A DNA stretch of 64,000 nucleotides from Halichondria panicea. Lineage: Eukaryota > Porifera > Demospongiae > Suberitida > Halichondriidae. Of this stretch, positions 1 through 11,198 are shown in pieces. Numbering within the stretch: position 1 is the first letter of the stretch; each line of letters begins with the position of its first letter. The stretch lies in the NCBI RefSeq assembly GCF_963675165.1, contig NC_087379.1, forward strand, positions 4,481,442 through 4,545,441, in the 5' to 3' direction. A program made the position numbers and the translations under genes. The notes below the pieces were generated by a model. The model was not told the origin of the DNA. It did not search any database and saw only the letters and a program-made list of their open reading frames with translations.

Positions 1-238
1 TCGGAATGATTAAAATTTACTGGCAAAATTTCACATTGGACCTCAAGCGGATGGCTAGTACGTCCAATATCCACAATGAAAGCAGCTTCACTAGCTTGTG
101 TAGCATATGCAATTTTATCAGGAGAGATCCCACTGATAACACCATAGTAACACTGCTCATTGGAATGCTCATTGGAATCCCAGGGAATAATCCAATTTGG
201 TTCACATCCCATAGCGTATATCTTCAGATCATATTCAC
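1..238 (-). CDS. Partial internal exon of an unidentified gene, runs off the window start
   Basis: Read on the minus strand from 238 down to 1, one frame is open for about 79 codons with no stop. It is preceded by a plausible splice acceptor (a tgtgcag directly before the exon). The exon starts in phase 1, as is common between extracellular modules. The translation includes YDLKIYAMGCEPNWIIPWDS near its start and ends around PVNFNHS. It has three cysteines and mixed hydrophobic and polar residues, like an extracellular beta-rich segment. I do not recognise the family. No further exons of this gene are evident at higher coordinates, so the 5' part is either in exons I cannot see or across a long intron. 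Confidence 0.42.
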
Positions 239-484
239 CTGCACATCTGCAAGTGCCCAGCATGTAAGAGAGATTAGACCTAAGTACACTTTACATCTAA
301 TCAAAAAGGCACACATAATTATAAGTAATGTTGTAGACCTTCACAAATAATTATACTGATCATGTTTTATAACATCATAATCATGACAAACGATACAAAC
401 AAATCATTTGACAATGCATGCATGCCAGTACCATGCATGCACTTGCAAACAAACATGTATTGAGTATACTGCATTACTAAAATA

Positions 485-655
485 ATGTTTTGGGAGTGAA
501 AAACCTTTGCAAATAAGCCAAATCAGCAGAATATTAGATATTGTTTTTTGTATTCTGGCAAGGATCATAATGTCATACAAGTACTGGTATAATTACAGGC
601 AATCAACACTAGCTTGCATAATTCACATATTTACATATTTGATGCTCGTAAAATA
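485..655. repeat. Fragment of a dispersed repeat (family M)
   Basis: This stretch shares the run aaaacctttgcaaataagcc and a following 'tttgatgctcg' segment with intron 22 of NCKAP1 (15240-15425 and 38270-38455) and with 30375-30570. It is degenerate and has no coding potential. The rest of 239-1068 shows nothing I can assign, apart from a short 'tagcctcgatcccaggcc' terminus at about 841-860 that matches the hAT-like element at 4806. Confidence 0.5.
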
Positions 656-1068
656 CGAGTAACTGATATGGTAGAGCCAGACATGAGAAATTATTTAGTA
701 GCACATATACATGTACATGCACCAAGTATAAGGCCATTCCAGGTGAAACCAATAATGACATAATGAGAAAAGCCGCTCGCCCACATGCAATTAAGAGAAA
801 CGTTAGGATCAGAAACCAGAGGAGCGGCCTAATTAACGGTAGCCTCGATCCCAGGCCGCACTTCCTCTGAAGATGGGCCTAGTATCGACTGCTCCTATAT
901 TCCTCAGAAACTGGGGACTTTGGATAACATGGAATATGCTCAGTTAAAACAATGACGTCACAATTAACGAACGGAAGTGGATTGAAGGAAGTAGATAGAA
1001 GTTCGACTGTGAAGGATTATAGCCCATCTGACCAATGCTAACCTATAATGAAAGCACCGCGGGTGCTG

Positions 1069-2544
1069 ATGTCTCAGTGCAGGTGCCAAAGCTACATAAC
1101 TAATAGCTTTTATACACATACTTTTTTGCAGACATAATCCAGGGAAACTCAAATAGTGGGTAATGATCGACCATGATTGTTGTTAAAAACGATCATGCCA
1201 AAAGTTCCAAGTCTAAAATTAATGGCAGAGCCTGGCAGCTCTCTTCTCACTCTTGCAGCTACCAGTACCAATAGCTTAGTCTCATGAATTAGCCGCCCTT
1301 CCACGAAGAGTCCATCTGAGCACTTTAGTCCAGAGGTCATTGCACAATGGAATATTACACCAGTGTCAAAACCAATGCATGCAAAGGTCAACCGCGAATG
1401 CTTGACTAGCAGCTATGAATTTTTGTTTGGCTTGCTCCAAGAACGTTGCTAAAGGAACAAAAAAAGAGTTGCACAGGACTAGTGCAGTCAACTTAAAGTT
1501 AGGGTATTGTGATCACTCATGAATATTCATGAGTTTAATTCTGTCAGCTTTTTCTCTTTTGCAGGTTCAAAGAAGTCTGCTGTACTTATATTGTATGATT
1601 ATCAACTCTATTGCTATTGTTTTGTGTAAGAACACCATGATTATGAAGATGCATGAATGAGAAAAGTGGGCATCAAAACCGCAAGTATATAGACTATTTT
1701 TTGCGTCAATTTATAAGAGCAGTAAGTACTTTCAGCAAGCTTTATTGGTATCTATATGTAGCTAAGTACCTTCCAGAGGGGCCAGACGAAGAGATATTCG
1801 TTGTAAAACTTCATACGGGTGAGTAAAAGCTAAGAGTAGACGGTAAGTATCTAAAAATACGCTGATCTTCTGATAAACAGGAGGCTAGCTCCAACCAGAT
1901 TGACTTTTTTCAAAATTTCTCTTCGTCTGGCCCTGCCCCTACCTTTCTTTAATTGGATAGAGTCCTCAGTTGAAGATTCCCGGGTTTATCCATGCTAAAA
2001 ATTGACGCAAGAAAACTCCAGTACAACTTGTCTGATGCTACACTAAAAACATAGCGATAATGATATTCATACTCCATAAATATCGCAGGGGCGAAACACA
2101 ATACCCTACCTTGCATTCTGTACAGTAGGACGGATTTATAGCTATAGCAGAATGCATACGCTTCTTGTCATTCTTTATTTCCTATAATTTTGTCAATCCT
2201 TGATCTGAGGGCGGCTGATTCATGAGACTACCAATATAGCTAGTGTTCTAGTGCAAAGATAACTACTATAATTATAAGTAGAATAGCAACTCTCCATGGA
2301 CAAGTTAATCTACGTACTCTTCTGAAAAGACTGCAATGGAATTCCAAACTAGTAAGCTAAACTAGGCATAACTCGAACGAAGCATTATTCACGAATTAAA
2401 ATCCAAGAAAACATGACTATAGAAGCCTCTTATAATACTTACACTTTGTTGATCCTTGAGCAGCTGTAGCAGTCTACACAGACACGCACACACACAAACA
2501 CATATACTACCGTATACCTCGCTTGCGCATGCGCGCTGAGGCAT
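1069..2544. mobile_element. Long MITE-like element of family A (ATGCCTCgGT termini)
   Basis: The left end reads atgtctcagtgc and the right end gcgcgctgaggcat, which pair as short terminal inverted repeats. The same left end, embedded in 'gggtgctgatgcctcggtgg', and the same right end, 'gcgcatgcgc..gaggcat', recur at least eight times in the window. This copy is about 1.48 kb, longer than the roughly 520-535 bp members at 5886 and 6952, because it has internal sequence at about 1505-2125 shared with 49680-50200. No transposase is readable. The superfamily is not determined. Confidence 0.6.
1505..2125. repeat. Dispersed repeat L, related to 49680-50200
   Basis: Shared blocks include 'tcagctttttctcttttgca', 'taagtaccttccagaggg' and 'ggccctgccc', in the same order at 49680-50200. 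Inside it, an arm beginning ccagacgaagagat at about 1781 is inverted as 'tctcttcgtctgg' near 1917-1932, so it holds a foldback. No open frame is shared between the two copies. Confidence 0.55.
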
Positions 2545-2717
2545 AATTAACCTGCTATGCTAACAAAAGACTCACAGCCTGCAACAGTGCCAATCATTTT
2601 AACTGAGTGAAAGCGCCTATTATGAACAGGCCATACCTACCTAATGCTAACTTGGGTGAAAGTCTATCAGAAAGAAAATAGCTGCTGCAACAAACCTACA
2701 GCTCTGTGTATGACTTT

Positions 2718-2815
2718 ATTACCCGAGGCGCGTGTGGGCGGCCACGGGTATAGTAATACGTAATCGTTGGTTTGTTTGTTTGTTTGTTTGACATCTGAGC
2801 CTGCTTACCTGCATG
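2718..2815. repeat. Dispersed repeat O with (GTTT)n
   Basis: A 'ttacccgagg' start, a (gttt)n run at about 2768-2790 and the tail 'gacatctgagcctgcttac' recur in inverted orientation at about 45260-45340. Between 2545 and 2994 nothing else was recognised. Confidence 0.5.
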
Positions 2816-2994
2816 GATAGTCCGGGAAAACGGCAATATTCAGGTGGCCATACCTCAGAAGCCATACAATAAATAACCCTAAACTCTTATGTGTGTTATT
2901 ACCTCACCATACTCTATGTATGTATGACATTTTGGAGAATTCTGACAAGTCACCCGTTTAGTTAATGTTGAATTCATATGGAATGGCCCACAGG

Positions 2995-3418
2995 CAGAGG
3001 AGGTTGGACATCACTTGAACTTTCACTAATTATAATGACATTCCAGGCCAATTTGCTTTTCGTTTTTGCTGACTCAGCAGTAGAACATGACTGGATCTAG
3101 GCGGATCTTAGCTACGTAGTATGGGTATTATGTGCTGATAGGGTTAGGTCCAGTAACCATCATAGACACCAAACACAACTAGCTGTCAACAGATTCAGCG
3201 ACAGAAACCGTGCAGAAATATTGTCTCATGAATCAGTCACCCTCTATAACACAGACTCGTGATTAGCCGCCCAACTTTTAGAGGGTGGCTAAAATAGAGA
3301 CTAGCATAAGTACAGTAGACGCTACTGCTGAGTCAGCAAAAACGAAAAGTAATTTGGCCTGGAATGTTATTAAAAGGTCATAATTAGTGAAAGTTCAAGT
3401 GATGTCCGACCTCCTCTG
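2995..3418. mobile_element. MULE-like MITE with long TIRs and a perfect 9-bp TSD
   Basis: The 424-bp element begins cagaggaggt and ends acctcctctg. Its inverted arms are about 85-95 bp each and include the inverted pair tgctgactcagcag / ctgctgagtcagca. It is flanked on both sides by gcccacagg (2986-2994 and 3419-3427), a perfect 9-bp duplication. Long TIRs plus a 9-bp TSD are characteristic of Mutator-like elements. There is no coding capacity, so it is non-autonomous. The intact TSD suggests fairly recent insertion. Confidence 0.82.
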
Positions 3419-3427
3419 GCCCACAGG

Positions 3428-4109
3428 CATGTTAATAACTGCACCAACTTGTATTCCAAAGTCCATATCTTCTGATCCCATGAAGATCCTATCACAAAAC
3501 TTATACAAGCCGGGAAATAGTGCCTAGAGACTAGTTTGGTAAAAAAAAAAGATGCCATTTTTGAGTATAATGTTTTATTAAAGGTTACGATAATGACCTT
3601 TGACCCTTTAACGAGTGCCCACCCCCTTTTAAGCACGTCACCTGAAAGGTCATAATTATCATAAGGAGTACGGTGGAATAGTTTTTATCTAATTATGGCA
3701 GAAGTTATGCTCTAAGAGCGTAGGTGGGTCACCGAAATTTGTAAATTTTCAAGGGCTCGTAACTAACATATGGGGTTAAAATTGGGTGTGGTTATATAAC
3801 TTTTGGGTGTGTATAGTTTCGTTGAAATTGGAGGGGGTGCTCATTTTTGTGTGTTGAGTTCAGGGTTTCATACAGAGAGGTTGGAGCCCTGGGATTTCCC
3901 CCACTGGAAATATGAAAAAAATTGATGATGTCGTACCAAATTGTACAGTGAAGTACATCTACATGTAGCTATAATGATTATTCTACGTGTATCAGTCAAA
4001 TCATGCAGGTAAGAGAAAGCCTCTTACATACATCAGGAGCTAATGCAAACATATCCATTTGATCTAGCACGCACATGGTACAGTTTAAAAGTTCAGATAG
4101 GAGATTACA
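3428..4109. other. Gene-free stretch
   Basis: No open frame with splice sites, no inverted repeat and no recognisable repeat was found, apart from a poly-A run near 3540. Confidence 0.4.
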
Positions 4110-4348
4110 TACCGTATAGCGCGAAATTTTCGAGGTATTTATATTTCGTGGATTGACCTCTAAAAGCGTTTCGTTGCACAATGTTCGCAGAATGACTGCT
4201 TACCGGAAGCCACGCCTTTAAATCTTTGCATGTTATAGCAGATAATTCTAATCAAAGAACAATTTTCGTGGAATTAATTTTCATGTAGGTTGCTAACACA
4301 CGAATCTGCAAAAATTAAGCCACTCGAAAATTTCGCGCTTATACGGTA
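4110..4348. mobile_element. MITE family C (taccgtatagcgcgaaa termini)
   Basis: The left end, taccgtatagcgcgaaattt, is inverted at the right end, tttcgcgcttatacggta, giving TIRs of about 25 bp around 239 bp. A second copy lies at 30572-30778, sharing internal 'ttccggaagccacgcctttaaat'-type sequence in shorter form. It is non-coding. Confidence 0.75.
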
Positions 4349-4413
4349 TATCAGATAATTATACACAACATGCACGTATACAATTATGATTTTAAACCTT
4401 ACAACATAAGCAG

Positions 4414-4787
4414 CAGTGGCGTAGCCAGGGGGTGGCAAAGGGGGCAAATGCCCCTCCCTTTTTCTGCTAAGCTCAGGTTAGTGTATCTGATTATCTTGCT
4501 GAGCACTCCCTTTCTTCTGAATATTGCTGCAGTTAGCTAGCTAGTAGGCAAGCAAAACGATTTAGCCTCTAAACTATGATTCTGGTCTAGACAGTTCTTG
4601 TTCTTCGCTAAACTAGCTTCTTCTGCATGTACATGTATGCAAATAAAACATCAGGCCACACCCAACTAAATAGAGAAGTCAATTATGACGTCACAATTAA
4701 GAGGCGTAGCTTCCGGTAAAAATTTCGGCACTGCGCGGCTGATAAGTTTTGCCCTCTCTTCCAAAAAATCCTGCCTCTACACTCCTG
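4414..4787. mobile_element. MITE family E (caggggcgtag-type ends), older copy
   Basis: It starts 'cagtggcgtagcc' and ends 'ctctacactcctg', a diverged inverted terminus. Its interior matches the fresher copy at 61700-62082, sharing an 'agcttccgg...tttcgg' block and a 'cctcaaa/ccaaaaaatcctgcct' end. About 374 bp, non-coding. Confidence 0.6.
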
Positions 4788-4805
4788 AGCAGAGCATGTA
4801 CATAG

Positions 4806-5839
4806 TTAGCCTCGATCCCAGGCCGAGTTTTCACTTTTATAACGGTTAGGCGAACAACAACTAGGCCTGGTACTAGTTGTCTGCACATGCGTCAACCAAT
4901 TAGCCCAATTCTGGCTATTAGTATATTCTCGTTCACTTTTGTGATATTTATATTTATATATTTGTGTACGAACATTTACTAGCCAGTATCCTGTTTATCA
5001 TTATTGGAATGGCTCTTAGCTGAAGCTTTTATTTTCCCTGAAGCTTATTCTGAAGACCAAAGAACAAGTGAAGAGGCTATAAAGCTTTGTCAAGCTTATC
5101 AAGGTCATTTGTGTGGTTCTATCAAGTCATTTTTGTTTGGCAGGATCTAGATCCACCAACGACATGATATATCTTTATATGGTGGATCAAGTGAAGAATG
5201 TGAGCTAGAGGACTTGGCCATCATCAGCTCGAACAGAGGGATCGCCAATGACACTATAACCTGTTTAATACGAGAAATTTAATATGTACACGTTATAGAA
5301 TGTCTACTTCTCTGCACAGGAGCAATGGCTAATATCCAGCTACTATCCCAACAGTGCTCCTCTTGGCTATACTAACGGACGAGACTGGACAGTGTGAGGT
5401 AAGGGTTTAAAGTCTTCGGTTTTTTTTTATCTTGTCTTACTCACAGGACTGGAGTGTATCTATATCTGCTCATCCGAGTGTTGTTTCTGATAGCTCAGAG
5501 GCACCAAGAATCTGAGTTTATACGAATAGGGGCCTAGAATCAGAGAGGTCAGGCAGCCTGCTAAACCTTCTTGAAAAGTAATTCAATCATCCTAAAGTTG
5601 CCCTGGGTCACAATAATTATGCTGCAGCACAACCGGCAACTCTCCTTGTGAAGCAGCTCCCTATGTGCATCTTTTGTATACCCACTCTGTGAATTTTCTA
5701 TGTATAACTTCAAGGATTGGTTAATTTGTCGACCACAAAAATACAATGAAAATATGACGAATGCGCAGACAACTAGTACCAGGCCTAGTTGTTCGCCTAA
5801 CCGTTATAAAAGCGAAAACTCGGCCTGGGATCGAGGCTA
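4806..5839. mobile_element. hAT-like non-autonomous element with ~90-bp TIRs and 8-bp TSD
   Basis: A 1,034-bp element begins ttagcctcgatcccaggcc and ends ggcctgggatcgaggcta. The inverted arms run about 90 bp, including 'aacggttaggcgaacaa' and its complement. A perfect 8-bp duplication, gtacatag, flanks it (4798-4805 and 5840-5847). An 8-bp TSD fits hAT (P elements also make 8 bp). No transposase frame is readable inside. Related single termini occur at about 841 and 53252, and a diverged full-length relative fills NCKAP1 intron 22. Confidence 0.82.
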
Positions 5840-5885
5840 GTACATAGTGGGACCATAGGCTCTGTACACACACTAGAGGTTAATT

Positions 5886-6420
5886 ATGCCTCAGTGCGCA
5901 TGCACAAGCGAGGCATTTGGTAGTGTGTTTGTGTGTCTGCATGTGTGTGTGTGTGTGTAGACTATTTCAGCTGCTCAAGGATCAATGAAGTGCAAGTAAG
6001 AATTTCTATAGGCTTCTAGTCATGTTTTCTTGGCATGCTATTTGTGGATTTGCAAAATAAAGCTTCATTCTCGAGTTACGCCTAGTTTTGCTTACTTGGA
6101 ATACCATTGCAGCCTTTTCAGAAGAGTCCGTAGCAAAACTTGTTCACCGAGTGTTGCTACTCTACTTAGTAGTTAGCTCTGCACTAGAACGCTAGCTATT
6201 GGTAGTTGCAAGAGTGAGAAGAGAGCTGCAAGGCTCTGCTGACTTGCAGCCAGACTTGAACTTTGGCATCGATCGTTTTTAACAACAATCATGGTCGATC
6301 ATTACCCACTATTTGAGTTTCCCTGCAATTGCATGCAGCAAAATTATAATCAATGTGTGTATAAAAGCTAGCTATATAGTAGTTTTATGTTATGTAGCTT
6401 TGGCACCTCCACCGAGGCAT
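5886..6420 (-). mobile_element. Family A MITE, inverted copy
   Basis: Ends are atgcctcagtgcgcatgc (left) and ccaccgaggcat (right), about 535 bp, in the opposite orientation to the 1069 and 6952 copies. Internal 'ctactctacttagtagttag' and 'caatcatggtcgatcatt' blocks are shared with 29790-30100. From 6421 to 6951 I see no gene; the ORFs there lack splice sites and homology. Confidence 0.68.
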
Positions 6421-6951
6421 CAGCACCCGCGGTGCTTTTTATTTGAGTAGCTTTTCTGCTTTGTTTAAAAAAATTTTTTCAGGCGAGGTGAAGGTGTACA
6501 ATGCAGTAAGAACTAGACTAATAGTTTTAAGCACAAAAACCTCCTTAGACAATCATTCCGCCAAATTTTATCCGGGAGCTGCCCCCCGGATCCCCAAAAT
6601 TTCAACGGCCTATGGCCGTCATCATTTCCCCCCTGGCTAAAAATCCTGTATGAAACCCTGACTGTATACCTGTCATGAATATTATTCACATGGCATGTAA
6701 ATGGCGTGGTGACGGATTGACATGCGGCTCTCTCCCGCTTTTCTTGTTTCCACCCAGGCCAACCCTAGCAACTTTCACATTACAAAACCTAACTTTCCAC
6801 AAAGGGAATTGTATGCAGTGCTTCGGTTTTACCTCCCATAAAGGATTGTCAGTCAGAAAAAGCGAACTTTAATAATATTATAATGATTCGAGATCCATAT
6901 ACCTTTATGAATTGTTACACTCATGATCTTAACGAAAGCACGCGGGTGCTG

Positions 6952-7469
6952 ATGCCTCGATGGAGGCGGCAAAGCTTTATGGTAATGAAGTTACAGTGCT
7001 ATAGCAGACTATTATTAACTACACACATGTATACAGTACATTACACAGTGTCACATGTTATGCAGAGAATAGTGAAAAGAGTGGGAAATGATCAACTACA
7101 ATTATTGAGTTAAGCTGCAAGCTAAATACTGAAACAGTGTGGTTTTGCAGCTACCATTATATAGCAAGCGTTCTAATGCAGAGCTATAACTGCAAGTTAA
7201 GTAGAATACATGTAGCTAAGTTATATCCATAGATTTTGCTACGTAAGACTTGAAGAGTCTAAAAAGTCTGCAACAGCCTTCAAATTAGCCTTAAATCGAG
7301 AACGAAGCAATAATTATTAATCCTGCAATTCAAGAAAACGTGACTAGGAGCCTATAGAAACTCTTACTTGCACTTCATTTATCATTGAGCAGCTGTAGCA
7401 GTCTACACAGACACACAGGCACACAGACACACTACCGTATACTTCGCTGTGCATACGCAACCGATGCAT
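6952..7469 (+). mobile_element. Family A MITE abutting duplication copy 1
   Basis: It begins atgcctcgatggagg and ends cgcaaccgatgcat, about 518 bp. It lies only about 20 bp left of the point where homology between the two large duplication copies starts. A related family-A end lies left of the second copy (30170-30335). Confidence 0.65.
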
Positions 7470-7516
7470 AATTACATGTTCCTACATTTTACTGCTTTTC
7501 AGGAACGTACACTCAC

Positions 7517-9229
7517 TTTTTTTCAAGAATTTCAATGTGGGTTTTTTCCTCCCAGCATATCAGGTTGTGATACTTTCTTTTATAGTTTCCTCTTGAAAGC
7601 TTTTCTTGAATGTATCTTTCGTCTAACTCTTCCATAATTCTCTCCTCGAATTTCTCTTTACTTGCAGCATACTCGGCTTCATGTTCTTGATGTGAATAAT
7701 TGGGCTGGCTGGTAATCTGTGGTCTGCTCATCGGCAAGAGGGTATAGTGTGTAAGCCATGTGCAGTACCAGTGCTTTTTAAGTAAGTTGAAGATTATTCA
7801 AAGTTGAATGTTCTCACAATAACAAGCAACTAAACCACAAAGCTGACTAGATCTAGGTGGCTGTCACACCGTTGTGGTTTAGTGGCTTGTTATTGTGAGT
7901 ATCATATTTACTTGATTAAACGCCCTCCTTGAATAAACGGCCATCTCGTTTAAACTCCCAGGGTAAAAGCTCTGTCTTTGTCAATAAACTCCCATCTTAA
8001 ATAATCGCCCATGTATGGGGCATGGCACTGTGGGTGGAACTGAAATAGCACGTGGAACCAGTTGCAAGCGTGGCAGCATAGAATAAAAATACTTTTTTAT
8101 GATGCATCGATGGCAGAGAGAGAGATACCGACACAGAGGGCACTCCTATGACTTAAATTTAAGCTGAGAAATAGATTTAAGCTGAGACAGCAACCCAAGA
8201 AGAGCACAATAACTGCTTCTGTGCAAGAGTTTTGGAGGAGACATAACAATAAACGCCCTCCTGGATTAAACGCCCCCTCTAAAGGCTTCGATCTGAAATA
8301 AACGCCCGGGCGTTTAATCAAGTAAATACGGTACTCATTTCAACATTCAACTTTGAATGACCGTCAACCTACTTGAATGTAGGGAAACCTGGGTTTTCTT
8401 CAGGAAATTGAACACCAGGTGGTTGAACAGTTCCAGGAGGCTGATAATATCCCATACTAGGATAGAAACACTGTAGCTGCAGAGATGATGTGTACAGTGA
8501 TAGGTAAATTCTGAGTAGAGACTCGGTGTAGTGTACACATTAAATGTTATTCATAGGCTTTACTGGGAACAAACAGTTCCAATAAAATCTAGTACATGTA
8601 GTTCATGCATTGGGGCATCCCCAGGGGATTAGTATTAACTCTATAGAATGCAGAGGCTGTTGTCCCACAACAAGTATGAATGCACAGTCAATTTGTCAAC
8701 AGATGTTTCCAGGTACCACTTACTTGGCTTAATGGCTGTTGATAGTGACTGGGCCACTGTTGCCAAGTTGGAACACTTGACTTACTTGTTTGCGGATTCA
8801 GTTGACTTCTATCCGGCTCTATATAAATCAATTACTGAGTCATGTATTATTGTATAAAGGCACAAAGCTATACTCAAACCTACCTTTTCGTAAAGATGTC
8901 AACAAATTATTGAAACGCATATGCTCTTCTCTATTATGAGCATAAGTACACATTTCCAGTCTGCAATTTTTGCCACCGCTACACATTGCAATACCACCCT
9001 TAAGTCTTTGAATGAATTTTGTGCTCTTTATGGGAAACTGACGAATTGAAGGAATGAGTTTCGTTCCATTCCACTGAACATATTCTTTGTGTCCTGTGTC
9101 TGAGAAGCTGTGGCCTTGTTTATCTTCGCATTTGTAACCCAGCAATGCTTGAATACGTTCATTTTTCGCTAGACACTTCTTGCACACAAATCCTTCTTGT
9201 GCTTTATTCATGCCAGCTCTCGTAGCCAT
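7517..9229 (-). pseudogene. HELZ-like CCCH zinc-finger gene, 5' fragment, copy 1 (exon interrupted)
   Basis: Exon 1 (9229 to 8884) opens with MATRAGMNKAQ and carries CxxC (CKKC). It then has a CCCH-type finger, C-x5-C-x4-C-x3-H, in CSGGKNCRLEMCTYAH, followed by REEHMRFN as in HELZ/HELZ2 proteins. It ends at a good donor (AAAAG|gtaggt). The last visible exon ends at 7517 with KLSRGNYKRKYHNLICWEEK, which resembles the conserved segment just before the helicase core of MOV10/HELZ proteins. No helicase motifs follow; the gene is cut at the duplication edge. The middle exon (GYYQPPG, about 8400-8473) is split from the last one by the inserted element at about 7773-8395 and has small indels relative to copy 2. 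The phase between exon 1 and the next exon does not reconcile, so a small exon may be missing. Confidence 0.6.
7773..8395. mobile_element. Nested foldback/MITE insertion, present only in copy 1
   Basis: Copy 2 joins the flanking sequences directly at about 31490-31500. The outer arms are 'attcaaagttgaatgtt' (about 7794) and 'aacattcaactttgaat' (about 8342). Inside is a palindrome, caataacaagcaactaaacc inverted near 7877-7905. Nested within is a third element with 'tttacttgattaaacgccc' at about 7908, inverted as 'gggcgtttaatcaagtaaat' ending near 8330. All of it is non-coding. Confidence 0.75.
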
Positions 9230-9867
9230 TTCTGGTGAGGGTTTTCTTCGGAATTAGACAACCTTCTGTATCATGAAATTAAAATCATATCTATAGAGAT
9301 CTAATTCTACTTGGACGTCTAGATCTAGTCTGAAAATAGATGTCTACATAAACTCACCGTCGACGCCACGTCAGATGACACATTAATCTCAAGGTATTAG
9401 AATGATCTATATAAATCTACTGCCATGCCAGTATAATTATATAGATCTAGATACTGACAGGAGCAAATGAGGCTCCTGATACTGGCTATTAGATCTTTAG
9501 AATAGTCAGATCTGTATACGTTATAATTGTGTCATATGAACTAGAATTTATAGTAGCCACAATAGCCTGAAGGTATGTACGTACGTACGTACGTATATAA
9601 ATAAATAGAGATGTAGATAAATAATTAATAGATCTAGATCTAGCAGATAATACCTTTATACAGTAGATAAAACGTTACCTTATAGAGCTGCTGTGAAGTG
9701 GAAATGGAAAGGTAACATCTGGAACTTAACTATAGCTATAGATATATATATTACCTGTACCTGCACCTGATAATTCACTTACAAGGTCAAGAATTACAAA
9801 TTATATCGTGACGAGTAGAACTGGTAAAGGATCACCCATGTTTAAAACGAGAAGTTGAGCATTCCTT

Positions 9868-10071
9868 TCACCTCCTTGTCTTCTCAGCTCTGTACAGGAG
9901 GTAAATGAAGCCATTTTTTCTACAAAAGACTTGCCTCATGTCTAGCAAAGAAATGGGACCAATCATATCATATAGCTCCACCATGTCTAGGTTATGCTGC
10001 CGCTTGACGTTCTCGCTCCTCCGCTCGGCTATCAATGCATACGTGGTGCAAAATCGAGCCATGGCCATGCC
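9868..10071 (-). CDS. Conserved small ORF/exon of unknown function, copy 1
   Basis: A 67-codon frame runs from an acceptor-like ttgctttag at 10072-10080 to a TGA at 9868. It starts MAMARFCTTYALIAERRSEN if the first ATG is used, contains ELYDMIGPISLL and ends in a basic tail. In copy 2 (32904-33107) the frame is intact with one amino-acid difference, although neighbouring non-coding DNA has indels. I do not recognise the family. It could be an internal exon, since aaggag|gtgaaa near its end could act as a donor. An extra last exon of NCKAP1 is phase-compatible, but a closer and better terminal exon exists at 13266. Confidence 0.4.
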   Translation of the reverse strand, partial: GMAMARFCTTYALIAERRSENVKRQHNLDMVELYDMIGPISLLDMRQVFCRKNGFIYLLYRAEKTRR

Positions 10072-10814
10072 CTAAAGCAACCACCTAATTAGTATGAACT
10101 TGGCCAACTCAGAACTTAATCTCTGTATAATACCCTCAACTTTATTATTTTTTTAACTCTTAGTATTGTCTGGAATTTAATATCGCGTGCATGCATGCTG
10201 CAAAAAGGCTGTTAATATTTTGCAAAAATTAAATCCGCAAAAACTTTTCTAACGAAAGTTTTTATACCCTCGAAATAATTATACCCGCTATATATGAAGT
10301 TAAAAAAGCGATTTGCGGCTGGTGATGCACCCCAATGCTTTTAATATAAAAGTTTTAGCCATGCATATGCCAAGTGTTTGGTCCAGTTTAGAATGGTGAC
10401 GACATGTGTTGTGATGATCCTCTAATCGCTTCCATTGTCACTTTTGTGTGCTCCCAGCGATCCACTCTAAACGATCAGCGACAGTGTTGAAGGCTATAGT
10501 ACATCGTTTGCTATACTAAAGCTTAAGACATTACAGTATATGTGTTGCATCAAACTATATAATAGCCCCTAAAACTAATTGCAGACTTCTCTGACTGGGG
10601 GTTCAGCTTGATATCTTCCAATGGACACAACATGTTTGGGTCGTGCAAGTGATATGTTATATACTGTAAGTGTTGTACCTGATAGAGAACGATCATGATG
10701 CACACCTATTTGACCAGCTCACTCACTGTTGCCACACTGTTTAATATTATTGTGCAAAATGATTTTTCTATATAAATCTAGCTAAAGCAATTGCCAAACC
10801 TATAGCTAGCCATA

Positions 10815-11074
10815 TTATTTTGCAATTTCATAAATCGTAATCCAAGAAAACATGACTAGATCTAGCTAGAATTTAAGGATTGAATCAGTGGACCAAAGTG
10901 GCCAACTTGAATATTTAGAATTTTAGCACTGTGACTGATCCAAAGTGAAGTGATTGACGCTCTAGATGGTTTGGCAATTGCTAATCCATGATCTCTAGAA
11001 CTGAAACCTAGAAACTCCTAGCTTTACACAGACACGCCCTTATCTTGCTGCGCATGCGCACCCAAGGCACAATT
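10815..11074 (+). repeat. Diverged family A right half, next to the TRIM-NHL promoter
   Basis: 'atccaagaaaacatgactag', 'tacacagacac' and the terminus 'gcgcatgcgcacccaaggca' match the right halves of the family A copies at 7310-7469 and 30170-30335. It ends six bases before the TATA box of the TRIM-NHL-like gene. It is also present in copy 2 (about 33840-34098), so it predates the duplication. Confidence 0.55.
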
Positions 11075-11079
11075 AGTGG

Positions 11080-11088
11080 TATAAAAGG
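11080..11088 (+). promoter_or_regulatory. TATA box of TRIM-NHL-like gene, copy 1
   Basis: tataaaagg lies 111 bp upstream of the ATG at 11199, and the same box lies at 34104-34112 in copy 2. It supports transcription starting here and hence a protein that begins with the coiled coil rather than a RING finger. Confidence 0.6.
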
Positions 11089-11198
11089 ACCCAGACTAGA
11101 TACATGAATGCCCAATTTTCTTTTCTCGACTCATCTCTCATGCATGCATTGTGAGTTTAATAGTAGTTTGATGTGCATGACCTGTATCTAACTACTAT

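Noticed and set aside
6443-7113. Three plus-strand ORFs of 65-76 codons
   Set aside because: They lie in or between family A repeats, without splice sites or homology.
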